This document shows, one piece after another, positions 8,121 to 17,680 of a DNA stretch of 64,000 bases. The notes below the pieces were generated by a model. The model was given only the letters and a program-made list of their open reading frames with translations, was not told the DNA's origin and searched no databases. Source of the stretch: JAJDXO01 sp964620095 (GTDB lineage: Bacteria > Pseudomonadota > Alphaproteobacteria > Rhodospirillales > UBA2165); assembly GCA_964620095.1 (NCBI GenBank), contig CAZUGT010000204.1, forward strand, positions 1 to 64,000, given 5' to 3'. The translations under genes and the position numbers were made by a program. The stretch's first letter is position 1; every line of letters starts with the position of its first letter.

Positions 8121-8732
8121 ATGAATTCGCCCGATAAGGAACTTGGCAACGGGCCGCTCGTTCCCCTATTGAACGTGGAGGAATTTTCCTCGCACTACCG
8201 CGAGACGGTCGAACGTGTTCGCGCTCGTGCCGGACACATATCGAATAGCGCGCGTGCCACGGCGCACGGTGAAGAGCTGGCGGCGTCTGCGCGGCAGTTC
8301 TTGGAGTCCACTTGGTTACTCGGCGACCTGCCAAGACCTTTCCGCGCGCTTATCCGCTACAAAGTGTCGGCCGTGAATACCTGTTACTATTGCTCGTCAC
8401 ATCAGCTTGGCTACCTAAAGAAGATGGGAGTCGCGGAAGAGAAGATCCGCCACATTCATGAATTCATGACCCATGCCGCTTTCGATAATCGGGAGCGAGC
8501 GGCGCTGGCGTTTGCTGAGGCGATGACGGTCGATGCCTCCAACATTTCCGACGAAATCGCCGCGTTGTTTGTCTCGACATTCACGCCGAAGGAGCGGATC
8601 GAGATCGCCATTGTCGCCGCCGGGATGGGGATGCTTAACACACTGAACGATTCGTTGCGTGTTCCGGTCGAAGACAGCGTCATGGAAATCGCGGCCGCGT
8701 TACCGCAATACGCATCCGAATTCAGCGAATAA
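8121..8732 (+). CDS. AhpD-like / carboxymuconolactone decarboxylase family protein (CxxC form)
   Basis: This 203-residue protein has the central motif RYKVSAVNTCYYCSSHQLGYLKKMG, that is CYYC followed by SSH, the redox site of AhpD-like enzymes. Unlike the gene at 1692-2813 it keeps both cysteines. The family contains alkylhydroperoxidase-type and decarboxylase-type members, and this one resembles the peroxidase-related single-domain group. It opens a plus-strand series with an amidohydrolase, an alcohol dehydrogenase and a TauD dioxygenase, which suggests a role in a small catabolic pathway or in protection from its by-products. ATG at 8121 follows GAGGGA. Confidence 0.82.
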   Translation: MNSPDKELGNGPLVPLLNVEEFSSHYRETVERVRARAGHISNSARATAHGEELAASARQFLESTWLLGDLPRPFRALIRYKVSAVNTCYYCSSHQLGYLKKMGVAEEKIRHIHEFMTHAAFDNRERAALAFAEAMTVDASNISDEIAALFVSTFTPKERIEIAIVAAGMGMLNTLNDSLRVPVEDSVMEIAAALPQYASEFSE

Positions 8733-8804
8733 ACGGGAGCGGATGCGGGCCGATGCGGCCGAAAATTTCCAGCGACTGCTTGGGGTATTTGGGAGTCCCA
8801 AATC

Positions 8805-9884
8805 ATGTTCGTCAATTGTGAACTCCGTGCCGCTCCGAACGAATGGGCCGGTCCACCGCGTGAGCGCAAATCTCAGTCATTGACGATCGACATTCACAAT
8901 CATTTCGAGGTGGACGAAGCCATCGAACTAATGGCCGACGCCACTGCTGAGCGTGCGAAATCTCAGCCCGGATTTCCGTATTTTCGCAACGATTTGACGC
9001 GAGAGGTCACGCGGCGACAGCGCCAAGAAAACAAGCACCGACTGTCCGATCCGGCGGTGCGCATCAAAGACATGGATGCCATGGGCATCGACATCCAAGC
9101 GCTCACGGTGACACCCGCGCAGACGTATTATTGGGCCGATGCGGCGCTGGGACGTGATGCGGCGCGGCTGATCAACGATAAGCTGGCCGGCATCGCGGCG
9201 GCGCACCCCGAGCGGTTTGTGGCGATGGGAACCGTGCCCCTGCAAAACACCGAACTCGCGATTGCGGAAATGGGGCGGTGCACCGATGAACTTGGCATGC
9301 GAGGGCTCCAACTCGCGACGAACGTGGACGGTGAGGAATTATCGCACGATCGTCTGGCCCCGTTTTTTGCCCGCGCCGAAGAGCTGGGCTTGTTCCTGTT
9401 TTTGCACCCCGTGGGGTTCAGCGACGGCGGCCGACTGTCCAATCACCACTTTGGGAATTTGATTGGTAACCCCTTGGACACAACCGTGTGCATCATGCAC
9501 CTCATTTTCGACGGAACCCTGGCGCGCCATCCGGGCCTCAAAATCTGCGTTGCCCATGGCGGCGGCTTTGCCAGTGCCTATCCGGCGCGGATGGATCACG
9601 GCTATTTTGCCCGTGAGGATTGCCGCCAGCACATAACGGAGCCGCCAACCACCTACCTCAAACGGCTCTATTTCGACACGATGGTGTTTGGTGATGATCA
9701 GCTCAAATATCTGATCGGCAAATACGGGTCCGATCGTATTTTACTTGGGACCGACTATTGCGCTGACATGGGCGAGACGGATCCCGTCGGTTTGGTCGAA
9801 GCGATCGAGGGATTGACGCCGGCGGAACGCGACGACATCTGCGGTCTCAACGCGGCGGAATTGTTAGGGATTGATCCCGGATGA
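8805..9884 (+). CDS. Amidohydrolase family 2 protein (ACMSD/resorcylate-decarboxylase type)
   Basis: This 359-residue protein begins its conserved part with IDIHNHF, the metal-binding HxH of the amidohydrolase-2 group. It continues with MDAMGIDIQALT, LFLHPVG, CVAHGGGFASAYPARMDHG and ILLGTDYCADMGETDP, the last carrying the usual metal-ligand aspartate. Members are metal-dependent hydrolases or non-oxidative decarboxylases such as 2-amino-3-carboxymuconate-6-semialdehyde decarboxylase. That chemistry fits aromatic-acid breakdown with the nearby dehydrogenase and dioxygenase. The ATG at 8805 has a weak GGGAG upstream. The first 25 residues are not conserved-looking, so the true start could be the TTG at 8880. 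Confidence 0.85.
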   Translation: MFVNCELRAAPNEWAGPPRERKSQSLTIDIHNHFEVDEAIELMADATAERAKSQPGFPYFRNDLTREVTRRQRQENKHRLSDPAVRIKDMDAMGIDIQALTVTPAQTYYWADAALGRDAARLINDKLAGIAAAHPERFVAMGTVPLQNTELAIAEMGRCTDELGMRGLQLATNVDGEELSHDRLAPFFARAEELGLFLFLHPVGFSDGGRLSNHHFGNLIGNPLDTTVCIMHLIFDGTLARHPGLKICVAHGGGFASAYPARMDHGYFAREDCRQHITEPPTTYLKRLYFDTMVFGDDQLKYLIGKYGSDRILLGTDYCADMGETDPVGLVEAIEGLTPAERDDICGLNAAELLGIDPG

Positions 9885-9940
9885 GGTGAAATGGCCGGGT
9901 TTTACGCTGAAGCCCCGCGCCACGGGATTGGAATGGTCGC

Positions 9941-10984
9941 ATGAAAGCAATGGTTCTTACTGCACCGGACACGCCGTTTCAGTTGATGGATGTCCCCGAT
10001 CCCGTTGCCGGCGAGGGCGAAGCCATCGCCAAGGTCCTGACTTGCGGTGCTGGGCTCACCATCCAGCACCAGCGCGCGGGACGTATCAAGATCGACTACC
10101 CGCGCATCATCGGTCATGAAATTACGGCGGTGATCGTCGAAACAGGCTCCGGTGTCGGCGATCTCAAAATCGGAGATCCTGTCACCGCCTACTATTACCT
10201 GACATGCGGAACCTGCGAATGGTGCCGCAAAGGACGGGAGACGCTCTGCAACAATTTCGCCGGCAATGTTGGCCGCGATATGGACGGCGGCTATGCGGAA
10301 TACATCAAGCTGCCAGCCAACTCATTCATCAAAATCCCGGACGGCTTGGATTATCGGGCCAACCCCGCTGAGATAGGCGTCGTCACCGATGCGATTGCGA
10401 CGCCGGTCAAGCTCGTAAAAAAGGCTCGTATCCAGCCGGATGAGAACGTCCTGGTGATCGGCGCCGGTGGCGGGCTGGGTTTGCAGATGGTCAAAGTGGC
10501 AAATTGGGCGAAGGCGAATGTGATCGCGGTCGATGTCCGGTCCGAGAAGTTCGACGCCTGCCGAGATGCCGGCGCGTCGAAGGTTCTCGATGCATCCAGC
10601 GGCGATCTTGTCGACGCCGTAAAGACAATGACCGGCGGCAGGGGCGCCGACGTCATCATCGATTTCGTCGCCAATGAAAAAACATTGGAAGACTCGGTCC
10701 GTACGTTAGGCAAGGGGGGGCGGCTAGCAATCCTGGGAGGCGGCGGTGTAGATAACCCGTTCCCGGTCTCGGGAAATTGGATTAAGGCCGGAGAACGGGA
10801 AATATTGGGGAGCCGTTATGCGACTCGCGACGAAGTTCGCGAGGCTCTGGAGATTGTTGCCCGCGGCGAGCTATGGCCGATCGTGACCGAGACTTGTCCG
10901 CTTGCCGAGGCCGAAGCGCTGCATCAGCGACTTGAGTCCGGCTTGGTAACAGGACGGGCAGCCGTTATGGTGGGCACGTCCTAG
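9941..10984 (+). CDS. Zinc-dependent alcohol dehydrogenase (MDR family)
   Basis: This 347-residue protein is a medium-chain dehydrogenase/reductase. GHEITAVIVETGSGV is the catalytic-domain signature. CGTCEWCRKGRETLC carries the four structural zinc cysteines, and VIGAGGGLGLQMVK is the Rossmann loop for NAD(P). It oxidises an alcohol or reduces an aldehyde or ketone. It follows the amidohydrolase by 56 bp and precedes the TauD-type gene by 19 bp, so the three are probably one transcript. The substrate cannot be deduced. Length and motif order are standard. Confidence 0.9.
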   Translation: MKAMVLTAPDTPFQLMDVPDPVAGEGEAIAKVLTCGAGLTIQHQRAGRIKIDYPRIIGHEITAVIVETGSGVGDLKIGDPVTAYYYLTCGTCEWCRKGRETLCNNFAGNVGRDMDGGYAEYIKLPANSFIKIPDGLDYRANPAEIGVVTDAIATPVKLVKKARIQPDENVLVIGAGGGLGLQMVKVANWAKANVIAVDVRSEKFDACRDAGASKVLDASSGDLVDAVKTMTGGRGADVIIDFVANEKTLEDSVRTLGKGGRLAILGGGGVDNPFPVSGNWIKAGEREILGSRYATRDEVREALEIVARGELWPIVTETCPLAEAEALHQRLESGLVTGRAAVMVGTS

Positions 10985-11003
10985 GGCAGTTGTCGATCAG
11001 GAG

Positions 11004-11978
11004 GTGATGATGCCAAGCTCAAATGCCGCCCACACGCCGATAGCGCCCGCTGTTCGATCAAGCGGGAACCAGATTGAAATCATCCCATTCCCGGCGCCGT
11101 TGGGTGCCGAGGTGCGCTGCGACGTGCGCACGCTCGACGACGAAGGGGCCGCCAAGATTCGCCAGGCGTTTCTCGATCATTTGGTACTGCTCTTCCGGGG
11201 TCAGGATCTGGACGACCCCGCACTGATGCAGTTCGGTGGGCTGTTTGGCGAGCTAGCGGCCCCTTTGCCGCCGGAACACGGGGCTGAGGGTGCGCGCACC
11301 AGCGACGAGAACGAGTTTCCCCTGGTTTCCATTATCTCAAACGTCGTCGAGAACGGCCGGATGATCGGCGCTCTCGGGGATGGTGAGGCACAGTGGCACA
11401 CCGATTTTTCGTTTCACGAGATTCCCTATGCGGCCTCGATCCTCCACGCCTGGGAGATTCCCGATACATGGGGCGGAGATACATCCATTCTAAATATGTA
11501 CGCGGCGCTGGAAAGCGTGCCGGCGGCGCTCAGGCGGCAGATTGAGGGGATGACGATCAAGGGGGATCAGAGCTTTAACAGCGCGGGTCAGCGGCGGAAG
11601 GGTGTGCCCGAAACCACTGATGTGCGAACAGCGTTCGGCCCGAGCCACCCAATCGTCCGCACGCATCCGGAGAGTGGACATAACGCCCTTTATTTGGGCC
11701 GGCGGACCCTCGCTTACGTAAATGGACTTCCGGTCGACGAGTCAGAGGACTTGCTGGATGAGCTCTGGGGCTACGCGACCAATACCGACCTCACGTGGAC
11801 CAACAAGTGGCAAGTCGGCGACATTCTGATGTGGGACAATCGGTGCGTCATGCACCACCGCGACGCATTCGACCCCGACTCGCGACGGATAATGCACCGG
11901 GTTCAAACCGTCGGTGATCGACCTACCTACTCGCCCCGGTTAGGCAACAACGAGGCACATCCGCGGGCCGCGGGCTAA
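11004..11978 (+). CDS. TauD/TfdA-family Fe(II)/2-oxoglutarate dioxygenase
   Basis: This 324-residue protein carries the iron-binding facial triad: H132 and D134 in QWHTDFSF and a distal histidine in CVMHHRDAF near residue 285. A C-terminal arginine (RRIMHRVQT) would bind 2-oxoglutarate. LHAWEIPDTWGGDTSI is typical of the TauD/TfdA group. These enzymes hydroxylate a substrate next to a sulfonate, ether or carboxylate group and so release it. AGGAGGTGATG upstream is a strong ribosome-binding site; ATG 11007 or 11010 could also be used. It is last in the run of plus-strand genes and convergent with the esterase at 11990. Confidence 0.88.
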   Translation: MMMPSSNAAHTPIAPAVRSSGNQIEIIPFPAPLGAEVRCDVRTLDDEGAAKIRQAFLDHLVLLFRGQDLDDPALMQFGGLFGELAAPLPPEHGAEGARTSDENEFPLVSIISNVVENGRMIGALGDGEAQWHTDFSFHEIPYAASILHAWEIPDTWGGDTSILNMYAALESVPAALRRQIEGMTIKGDQSFNSAGQRRKGVPETTDVRTAFGPSHPIVRTHPESGHNALYLGRRTLAYVNGLPVDESEDLLDELWGYATNTDLTWTNKWQVGDILMWDNRCVMHHRDAFDPDSRRIMHRVQTVGDRPTYSPRLGNNEAHPRAAG

Positions 11979-11989
11979 AGCACCGGCGA

Positions 11990-13162
11990 TTAGTCGTCAT
12001 ACATGCCGCGGCCATCCTTCTGGATAAAGGCTTTTCGATCCAGATTGTCCGGCAGGCGTCCGTTGAGGGCGCGATCCATCCACTCCGCCATAAAATGAAA
12101 GGTCTGACGGCCGCATAACGGCTTCGTGGTGTGAATGGAGTGGAATTCGTCCTCGAAAATCCACATCTCCTTGGGGCATTGGAGTGCGTTGTAAACCTGT
12201 TCGGCGTCCTCCAACGGATTCAAGGGGTCGAATTCGCCAATACACATGAGGACGGGGCAGTCGATACGCCCGGCATGATCCTTGAGCGTAAATCCTTCGC
12301 ACATCTCGTCGAAGGCGGCCTCGTCGTCCATACCCGCCATCGCCATGAAAACCTGCTTAAAGCGGATCGGTGCTTCGTCGAAGATCGTCAGGAATTCCCA
12401 GTAATAACAGGCGACCGCGCTGGCAACCGCCGCGTAGCGATGGTCATCCGCTGCGGCACGCATTGACCAAAAGGAGCCGAAGCTGCGGCCGGAAAGTCCA
12501 ATGCGCTTTTCATCGACGTCGTCGCGGGCGGCCAGATAGTCAAACGCTGCAGATGCTGCGGTGACGTGATTGTCGGGGGTGACATAGATGCCCCGTTGAA
12601 GCGCCTCGCCTTGACCCGGTCCGTCGATAGCGAGGACGTGCATACCGCGTTGATGAAATTCATTATCGAGCGGGTTGGGATAGTTTTCCTTTGTGTTGTC
12701 CATGCCGGGGAGGAAGACAACCGCAGGCGCCTCAACACCGCCCGGCTGCAGGTGTAGAACGCCGGGAATCGATTTATCCTCAAACGGTATTTCGACTTGT
12801 TCGACCGGATAATCCAAATGGTCGAACATACGTTTCGCGCACTCGACAGCCTTAGCTAGTATGGGCCAGCGTTTTGGATCGTTCGCGGGGATCGAGAAAT
12901 GCTGTGCTTCCCGGTAGCGCTCTGAGGCAGTCCGGTAGAGCGCCCGCGCGTTGATGGTGTCTCCACACAGTTCAGCCGATTGCGCCAAATGTTCGGCGTG
13001 TTCGGCCTCTTTGATCGCGTATTTGGTGACCATGCGCATGCTCTTGGCCTGCGCGGGGAGAAGGCGTGAATCCAGTTCATAGTGTACCGGCCGGCCAGTG
13101 ACTTTAAGCATGTAGTCGTTGATCCACTGTTGGCCGTCTCTCTGTCGGATTAATCGTTTCAT
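11990..13162 (-). CDS. Alpha/beta hydrolase of the FrsA/pseudooxynicotine-hydrolase type
   Basis: This 390-residue protein has an all-helical N-terminal cap of about 150 residues and then a hydrolase core. The core has FLPGMDNTKE, the nucleophile elbow GLSGRSFGSFWS, an acid in GEFDPLNP and a histidine in DEFHSIHTTKP. This architecture matches the DUF1100/2,6-dihydroxypseudooxynicotine hydrolase group, whose members cleave carbon-carbon or ester bonds. It is transcribed opposite to its neighbours and diverges from the Gfo/Idh gene at 13293, with about 130 bp between starts. ATG at 13162; the ribosome-binding site is weak. A role in the same catabolic pathway is inference. Confidence 0.82.
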   Translation of the reverse strand: MKRLIRQRDGQQWINDYMLKVTGRPVHYELDSRLLPAQAKSMRMVTKYAIKEAEHAEHLAQSAELCGDTINARALYRTASERYREAQHFSIPANDPKRWPILAKAVECAKRMFDHLDYPVEQVEIPFEDKSIPGVLHLQPGGVEAPAVVFLPGMDNTKENYPNPLDNEFHQRGMHVLAIDGPGQGEALQRGIYVTPDNHVTAASAAFDYLAARDDVDEKRIGLSGRSFGSFWSMRAAADDHRYAAVASAVACYYWEFLTIFDEAPIRFKQVFMAMAGMDDEAAFDEMCEGFTLKDHAGRIDCPVLMCIGEFDPLNPLEDAEQVYNALQCPKEMWIFEDEFHSIHTTKPLCGRQTFHFMAEWMDRALNGRLPDNLDRKAFIQKDGRGMYDD

Positions 13163-13292
13163 GGCATTGGATCCAGTCTCGATGGCATCAAATTCGGCCG
13201 GTTATCAAACCACCCAAGGGCTTTACGCACCATCGTTTTTAGTCATCCTATCAGCTGGAGGACAGATACGCATCGACAGGGTGGGACTACTC

Positions 13293-14372
13293 ATGGAAAA
13301 AAAGGAACTCGGAATTGCCGTTATCGGTTCGGGGCGGATCGGCACGCTGCGGGCCAGTATGGCGGCGCGCCATCCCTCCGTCAGGTTCTTGGCGGTATCC
13401 GACAGCGATAAAACCCGTGCGGACGTTTTGGCCCAGCGGATCGGCGCCAATCTGGCAACCGACGACAACTATGCGGCGATTTCGCACGCGGAGGTTGATG
13501 CCGTGGTGGTCGCGACGCCGGAACACGATCACGTGGAGGCCGTGCTCCAGGCGGTCGAGTTGGGTAAGCCCATATTTTTGGAAAAGCCCTTAGCGTTGAC
13601 GCTTGAGGATGGGGATACCATTGCAAACGCGGTCAAAGAGGCGGGTGTTGAACTGGTGATCGGCTATTCCCGCCGCCATGACCGGCGTTGGATGATGACG
13701 AAAGAGCATATCGCCGCCGGACGCGTCGGTGAGATCATTTCCATCCAATCGCGTGTCATCAACACGCGAACGCAGATGATGGAGATCCTCAAGCGATCAC
13801 CAGACGCCTCACCGGTGCTGGATGTCCTGACTTATTACGTTGATATGGTCTGCTGGTATTTGGAGGGCATCCGCCCGGTTGAGGTGGTGGCACGTGGCCA
13901 TGGAAAGGTTTTCCGGGAGTTGGGCCACGATACGAATGATGCGACCTGGGCACTGATTACGTTCGAGACGGGCGCGATTGCGAATGTAGGAATTTTCTAT
14001 GCCCTTCCGCCGACCTATCCGGCCTTCGGTCAGAGCCCCCGGTTCGAGGTTTATGGCAACGACGGTGTCATCCTATTGGATGTCGACAACCGCGACAGTG
14101 TGCTGTTTTCAGAGAAAGGGATCCCCCACAGCTACGTCCCAGACCACGACGCCAAGATGCTCTTCATGCAAACCAATTCGTCCGGCGACTGGGCGCTCAA
14201 CGATTTCTGGGGGCCCATCGCAAACGAAACCAGGTCATGGCTCGATCATTTGGTGACGGGTGCGCGGACCGGACATACAACGATCGAAGAGGGACGCCGG
14301 ACGCTGGAAATTTGCCTGGCAATCGAAGATTCGGTCCGCACGGGGAACACCATCTCGCTGGAGTTATCCTAG
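13293..14372 (+). CDS. Gfo/Idh/MocA family oxidoreductase
   Basis: The protein, 359 residues from the chosen start, opens LGIAVIGSGRIGTLRA, a Rossmann dinucleotide loop. It has the family signature EKPLALT near residue 95 and DVLTYYVDMVCWYLEG in the substrate domain. Members oxidise or reduce sugars, inositols or related polyols with NAD(P). I place the start at ATG 13293 because the frame upstream of it (from 13119) has no family similarity and overlaps the divergent esterase gene. It lies about 100 bp upstream of the TTT transporter genes. Confidence 0.88.
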   Translation: MEKKELGIAVIGSGRIGTLRASMAARHPSVRFLAVSDSDKTRADVLAQRIGANLATDDNYAAISHAEVDAVVVATPEHDHVEAVLQAVELGKPIFLEKPLALTLEDGDTIANAVKEAGVELVIGYSRRHDRRWMMTKEHIAAGRVGEIISIQSRVINTRTQMMEILKRSPDASPVLDVLTYYVDMVCWYLEGIRPVEVVARGHGKVFRELGHDTNDATWALITFETGAIANVGIFYALPPTYPAFGQSPRFEVYGNDGVILLDVDNRDSVLFSEKGIPHSYVPDHDAKMLFMQTNSSGDWALNDFWGPIANETRSWLDHLVTGARTGHTTIEEGRRTLEICLAIEDSVRTGNTISLELS

Positions 14373-14476
14373 GCGCAAAACTGGCGATTGCACGATTATC
14401 ATGGACTCCGTCAACACAAGTTCGTTACGTTATCGAACGAACATTTGAATCGACCTAAAAAACGGAGGAGGTACCG

Positions 14477-15460
14477 GTGGATACACGAAATTTGACGAAG
14501 ATTAGTTACGCGTTGAGTGTATCGGTCGCTGCCGGTGCCCTGTTCGTGAGTGGCATTCCAGCCGCGCAAGCGTTTCCGGATCGACCCATTGAAGTTGTGG
14601 TGAAAGCTGGGCCGGGCTCCGGCGCAAACGTGCTTGGCCACAAAATTGCGCAACTTTTGCCGAAATATATCGGGGGTTCCGCGGCCGCGCTCTATAAGAA
14701 AGGCGGATCCGGAGCGGTAGCCCAGGCCTACATCCAAAAACGCCGGGCAGACGGACACACAATTTTCCTCGACACGACGACCACCGCGATTGTCATCGCA
14801 CTGGGCAAGGTGCCGTTCAAGGAAACTGATTGGATTGGTGTGACCCGCATGCAGGTAGACCCGCAGGGCGTTGGCGTGCGTGCCGATTCCCAATGGAAAA
14901 CCTTCAAGGATCTCGCCACCTGGATTAAGGCAAACCCTGGCAAACTCCGCTGGACCGGTGCGCACTCGGTCGGCATGGATCCCTTTACGGTTGACCTCCT
15001 GCTCCAATCAGCCGCTATCAAGAAGTCCGACATCAAATATGTGCCGTCGCGTAAGGCCAACCAAATGAAAGCCATGCTTCTCGGCAACCATATTGATGCG
15101 GCGATCCTGAACCCTGGTGAGATCATCGATCAGGTCCAGGCCGGTAAACTGCGGATGCTGGGAATTGCCCACGACAAACGCCTCAAAGCCTACCCCAATT
15201 GGCCGACCTTCCAGGAAGGCGGGTACAACGTTCAAGCGGCGATTTGGCGCGGAGTCTTAGTCAAGAAGGGAACTCCACAGGCGGTCATCGACAAGCTGCA
15301 CGGGGCCCTACAGAAAATTCTCAAGGATCCGGAATACGTCAAATACGCTTCGGGTCAGAATATTCTGAACGGCTATCTCGGTGGGCCAACGAAATTCGAC
15401 GCCTTCTTCAACAAACAGGTGAGCGACCTGAGAAATCACTTCTCCAAGAAGGGGTCCTAG
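14477..15460 (+). CDS. Tripartite tricarboxylate transporter (TTT) binding protein, Bug family
   Basis: This 327-residue periplasmic binding protein has a signal peptide ending PAAQA and the Bug-family opening FPDRPIEVVVKAGPGSGAN. VPSRKANQMKAMLLGNHID and the C-terminal pattern of Bug proteins follow. It binds a small organic acid and passes it to the TctB/TctA permease encoded next. The start is GTG at 14477, preceded by GGAGGAGGTACCG, an excellent ribosome-binding site that decides the start. It heads a three-gene operon; the 104 bp upstream must hold the promoter. Confidence 0.9.
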   Translation: MDTRNLTKISYALSVSVAAGALFVSGIPAAQAFPDRPIEVVVKAGPGSGANVLGHKIAQLLPKYIGGSAAALYKKGGSGAVAQAYIQKRRADGHTIFLDTTTTAIVIALGKVPFKETDWIGVTRMQVDPQGVGVRADSQWKTFKDLATWIKANPGKLRWTGAHSVGMDPFTVDLLLQSAAIKKSDIKYVPSRKANQMKAMLLGNHIDAAILNPGEIIDQVQAGKLRMLGIAHDKRLKAYPNWPTFQEGGYNVQAAIWRGVLVKKGTPQAVIDKLHGALQKILKDPEYVKYASGQNILNGYLGGPTKFDAFFNKQVSDLRNHFSKKGS

Positions 15461-15506
15461 CCTGAGTTAAATCGTCTGGAGTGAATCTGAGACGAGGCGT
15501 CTTGAG

Positions 15507-15974
15507 ATGACAAGTAGAAAGGGCGGCGAGATTCTTGTCGCCCTCTTCTTGATCGTCGGTTCGATCCTTGGATGGATCGAAACCGTTAAATTTGAGGTGG
15601 AGCCGGGCATGGTGAAGACCCTGGGCCCCGCCTTCTTTCCGCAAATTCTTTTTACGGGGATCGCACTCCTCGCGATTGCGCTGATTGTCCAGACCGCGCG
15701 CACCACGCCGGCCACGGACATGGTTCAATGGGGCTATTGGTACAAAGTTCCCCTGGCCGCCGGCGTAATGCTGTTCCAAGCGCTAGCGTTTGAGGAATTA
15801 TCGACCTTCATCGCGGTCGGAATTTCCCTGCCGCTGTTGCTGTGGGTGGCGGGAGTAAAATTCAAGAATATCTTTCTCGTCACCGCCAGTTTTCTCATTT
15901 TCGTTTATCTGTTTTTTGTCCTGCTGCTTCGGGTTCCCTTGCCGATGCAGTTTTTGCCAACCCTTATGCCGTAG
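15507..15974 (+). CDS. TTT transporter small permease subunit, TctB type
   Basis: This is a 155-residue membrane protein with four predicted helices: an N-terminal one (ILVALFLIVGSILGW), a second from about residue 45, then two close together near the C-terminus. The motif LGPAFFPQILF is typical of TctB/DUF1468 proteins. It is the small subunit of the TTT permease in the inner membrane. It lies 46 bp after the binding-protein gene and 32 bp before the TctA gene, the standard order. Confidence 0.85.
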   Translation: MTSRKGGEILVALFLIVGSILGWIETVKFEVEPGMVKTLGPAFFPQILFTGIALLAIALIVQTARTTPATDMVQWGYWYKVPLAAGVMLFQALAFEELSTFIAVGISLPLLLWVAGVKFKNIFLVTASFLIFVYLFFVLLLRVPLPMQFLPTLMP

Positions 15975-16006
15975 AGCATTGTTCCCCCTCCGGTTCGGTA
16001 TCTTGC

Positions 16007-17509
16007 ATGCTTGAAAATTGGATCCTTGGCGTCAGTCAACTCGGTCAGTGGCAGGTCCTCCTCGCCATGGTTTTGGGTGTCGGGCTCGGCATCATCGTCG
16101 GCGCTATGCCGGGATTGAGCGGCCCGACCGGACTGGCGCTAATGATTCCCTTTACCTTTGTCTTGAGTCCGATTGTCGCAATCGTCCTGCTGATTTCCAT
16201 ATATGTCGGTGCGGAATACGGTGGATCTATCACGGCGATAACGATCAATACGCCGGGAACCCCTTCTGGCGCGATTACGGCGATCGATGGCTATCCGCTG
16301 ACACAACAGGGGCAAACGGGACGTGCGCTCAGCATCTCAATAATGTCGTCCACCACCGGAGGCGTGTTCAGCACTATCTGCCTGGTGCTGTTTTCCATTC
16401 CTTTGGCCAAGGTCGCTATCGCTTTCGGACCCATTCAGTTTTTTGCCCTGGGCGTCTTCGGCCTAACGATCGTTGCCAGTCTGGTCAGCGGCAATTGGAT
16501 CAAGGGCGTAATCTCGGCGATGATCGGCCTGCTCATCGTGACCGTGGGCGCCGAACCCATGACCGGAACTTTCCGATTTACATTCGGCCAGCCGGCGTTG
16601 TGGGATGGCGTCTCCTTTGTCGCGGCCATGTTGGGTCTGTTCGCCATTACCGAAGTGTTCCACATCCTCGAATCGCAGTTGAAGAGCCGCGTCGTGGACA
16701 CCGCGAAGATCTCGACGGAGCGCATTTCCTGGTTTGAATTCGGTCGGCTTTGGAAAACGCTTTCGATCTCCAGCATTTTGGGAACCATCATCGGCGTCAT
16801 GCCAGGTGCTGGTGCCTCAATCGGCAGCATCGTTGCTTACAACGAAGCGAAACGTGTTTCGTCAACACCGGAAAAATTTGGCAAGGGCGCGCCTGAGGGG
16901 GTCTGCGCGTCGGAAACCGCCAACAATGCGACCGTCGGTGGCGCCCTGGTGCCCCTTCTCACGCTGGGCGTACCTGGCTCCGGCAGCACTGCGATTCTTC
17001 TCGGCGCTCTCGCGCTACAAAATATCAATCCGGGACCTCAGCTTTTTGAGAAGCACCCCGACATCGTGTTTGGTATTTTCACCTCACTGTTCTTGGCCAA
17101 CTTCGTCATGCTCTTCCTGGGGCTGAAGTTCATCCGGCTTTGGCTCAAGGTTGTCGAAGTGTCGCCGCCTGTCCTGGCGGCCCTCATCTTCAGCGTTGCC
17201 TTCATCGGTGCCTTCAGTGTCGGTGGCAGCATTGGCGACGTGGTGGTCATGCTGGTGATTGGCTTGATGGGCCACATCCTACGCAAATTCGGTTTTCCTC
17301 TGATCCCGGTCGTTATCGGCCTGGTTCTCGGGGACATGATCGAAATTTCATTGCGTCGTGCCCTGATACTCTCGGATGGCAGCTACATGGTATTTTTCAC
17401 CGATCCCATCAGCCTTGGGCTACTCATCGCCGCCGCAGCATCACTAGTCTTTGCGATCGTCCGTGACATCCGCGCGGCACGGCGACGGCAAAGGTTTGAG
17501 TCCGTTTAA
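16007..17509 (+). CDS. TTT transporter large permease subunit, TctA
   Basis: This protein of 500 residues has about twelve membrane helices and the TctA signatures GAMPGLSGPTGLALMIPFTF, YGGSITAITINTPGTP and VGGALVPLLTLGVPGSG. It forms the translocation channel for organic acids, driven by an ion gradient. The start is set at ATG 16007 (MLENWILG); the 55 codons upstream in this frame overlap the TctB gene in another frame and lack family similarity. Immediately downstream is a scar that contains pieces of another TctA. Confidence 0.92.
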   Translation: MLENWILGVSQLGQWQVLLAMVLGVGLGIIVGAMPGLSGPTGLALMIPFTFVLSPIVAIVLLISIYVGAEYGGSITAITINTPGTPSGAITAIDGYPLTQQGQTGRALSISIMSSTTGGVFSTICLVLFSIPLAKVAIAFGPIQFFALGVFGLTIVASLVSGNWIKGVISAMIGLLIVTVGAEPMTGTFRFTFGQPALWDGVSFVAAMLGLFAITEVFHILESQLKSRVVDTAKISTERISWFEFGRLWKTLSISSILGTIIGVMPGAGASIGSIVAYNEAKRVSSTPEKFGKGAPEGVCASETANNATVGGALVPLLTLGVPGSGSTAILLGALALQNINPGPQLFEKHPDIVFGIFTSLFLANFVMLFLGLKFIRLWLKVVEVSPPVLAALIFSVAFIGAFSVGGSIGDVVVMLVIGLMGHILRKFGFPLIPVVIGLVLGDMIEISLRRALILSDGSYMVFFTDPISLGLLIAAAASLVFAIVRDIRAARRRQRFESV

Positions 17510-17614
17510 ATACAGAACTACTTCACAGCCACCGTATAGGTGGTCGATGATTCCGTTCCGAGCCGGGACACTCGATTAACGAAACTGCTGATCAACGACC
17601 GCCGGAACGCACCC

Positions 17615-17680
17615 ATGTCCATCGCGCTCCGTGAAAATTTCCGCAGCGTATTCTACACACCATTTTATGCGACCGAGGCA
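17615..17680 (+). pseudogene. N-terminal remnant of a NitT/TauT-type ABC binding protein
   Basis: The frame MSIALRENFRSVFYTPFYAT is the start of ABC binding proteins of the NMT1/TauA group (ENFRAVFY.PFYA). After about 22 codons the similarity stops, and the same frame continues into sequence that resembles the nuclease remnant. The rest of the gene is gone. Confidence 0.5.
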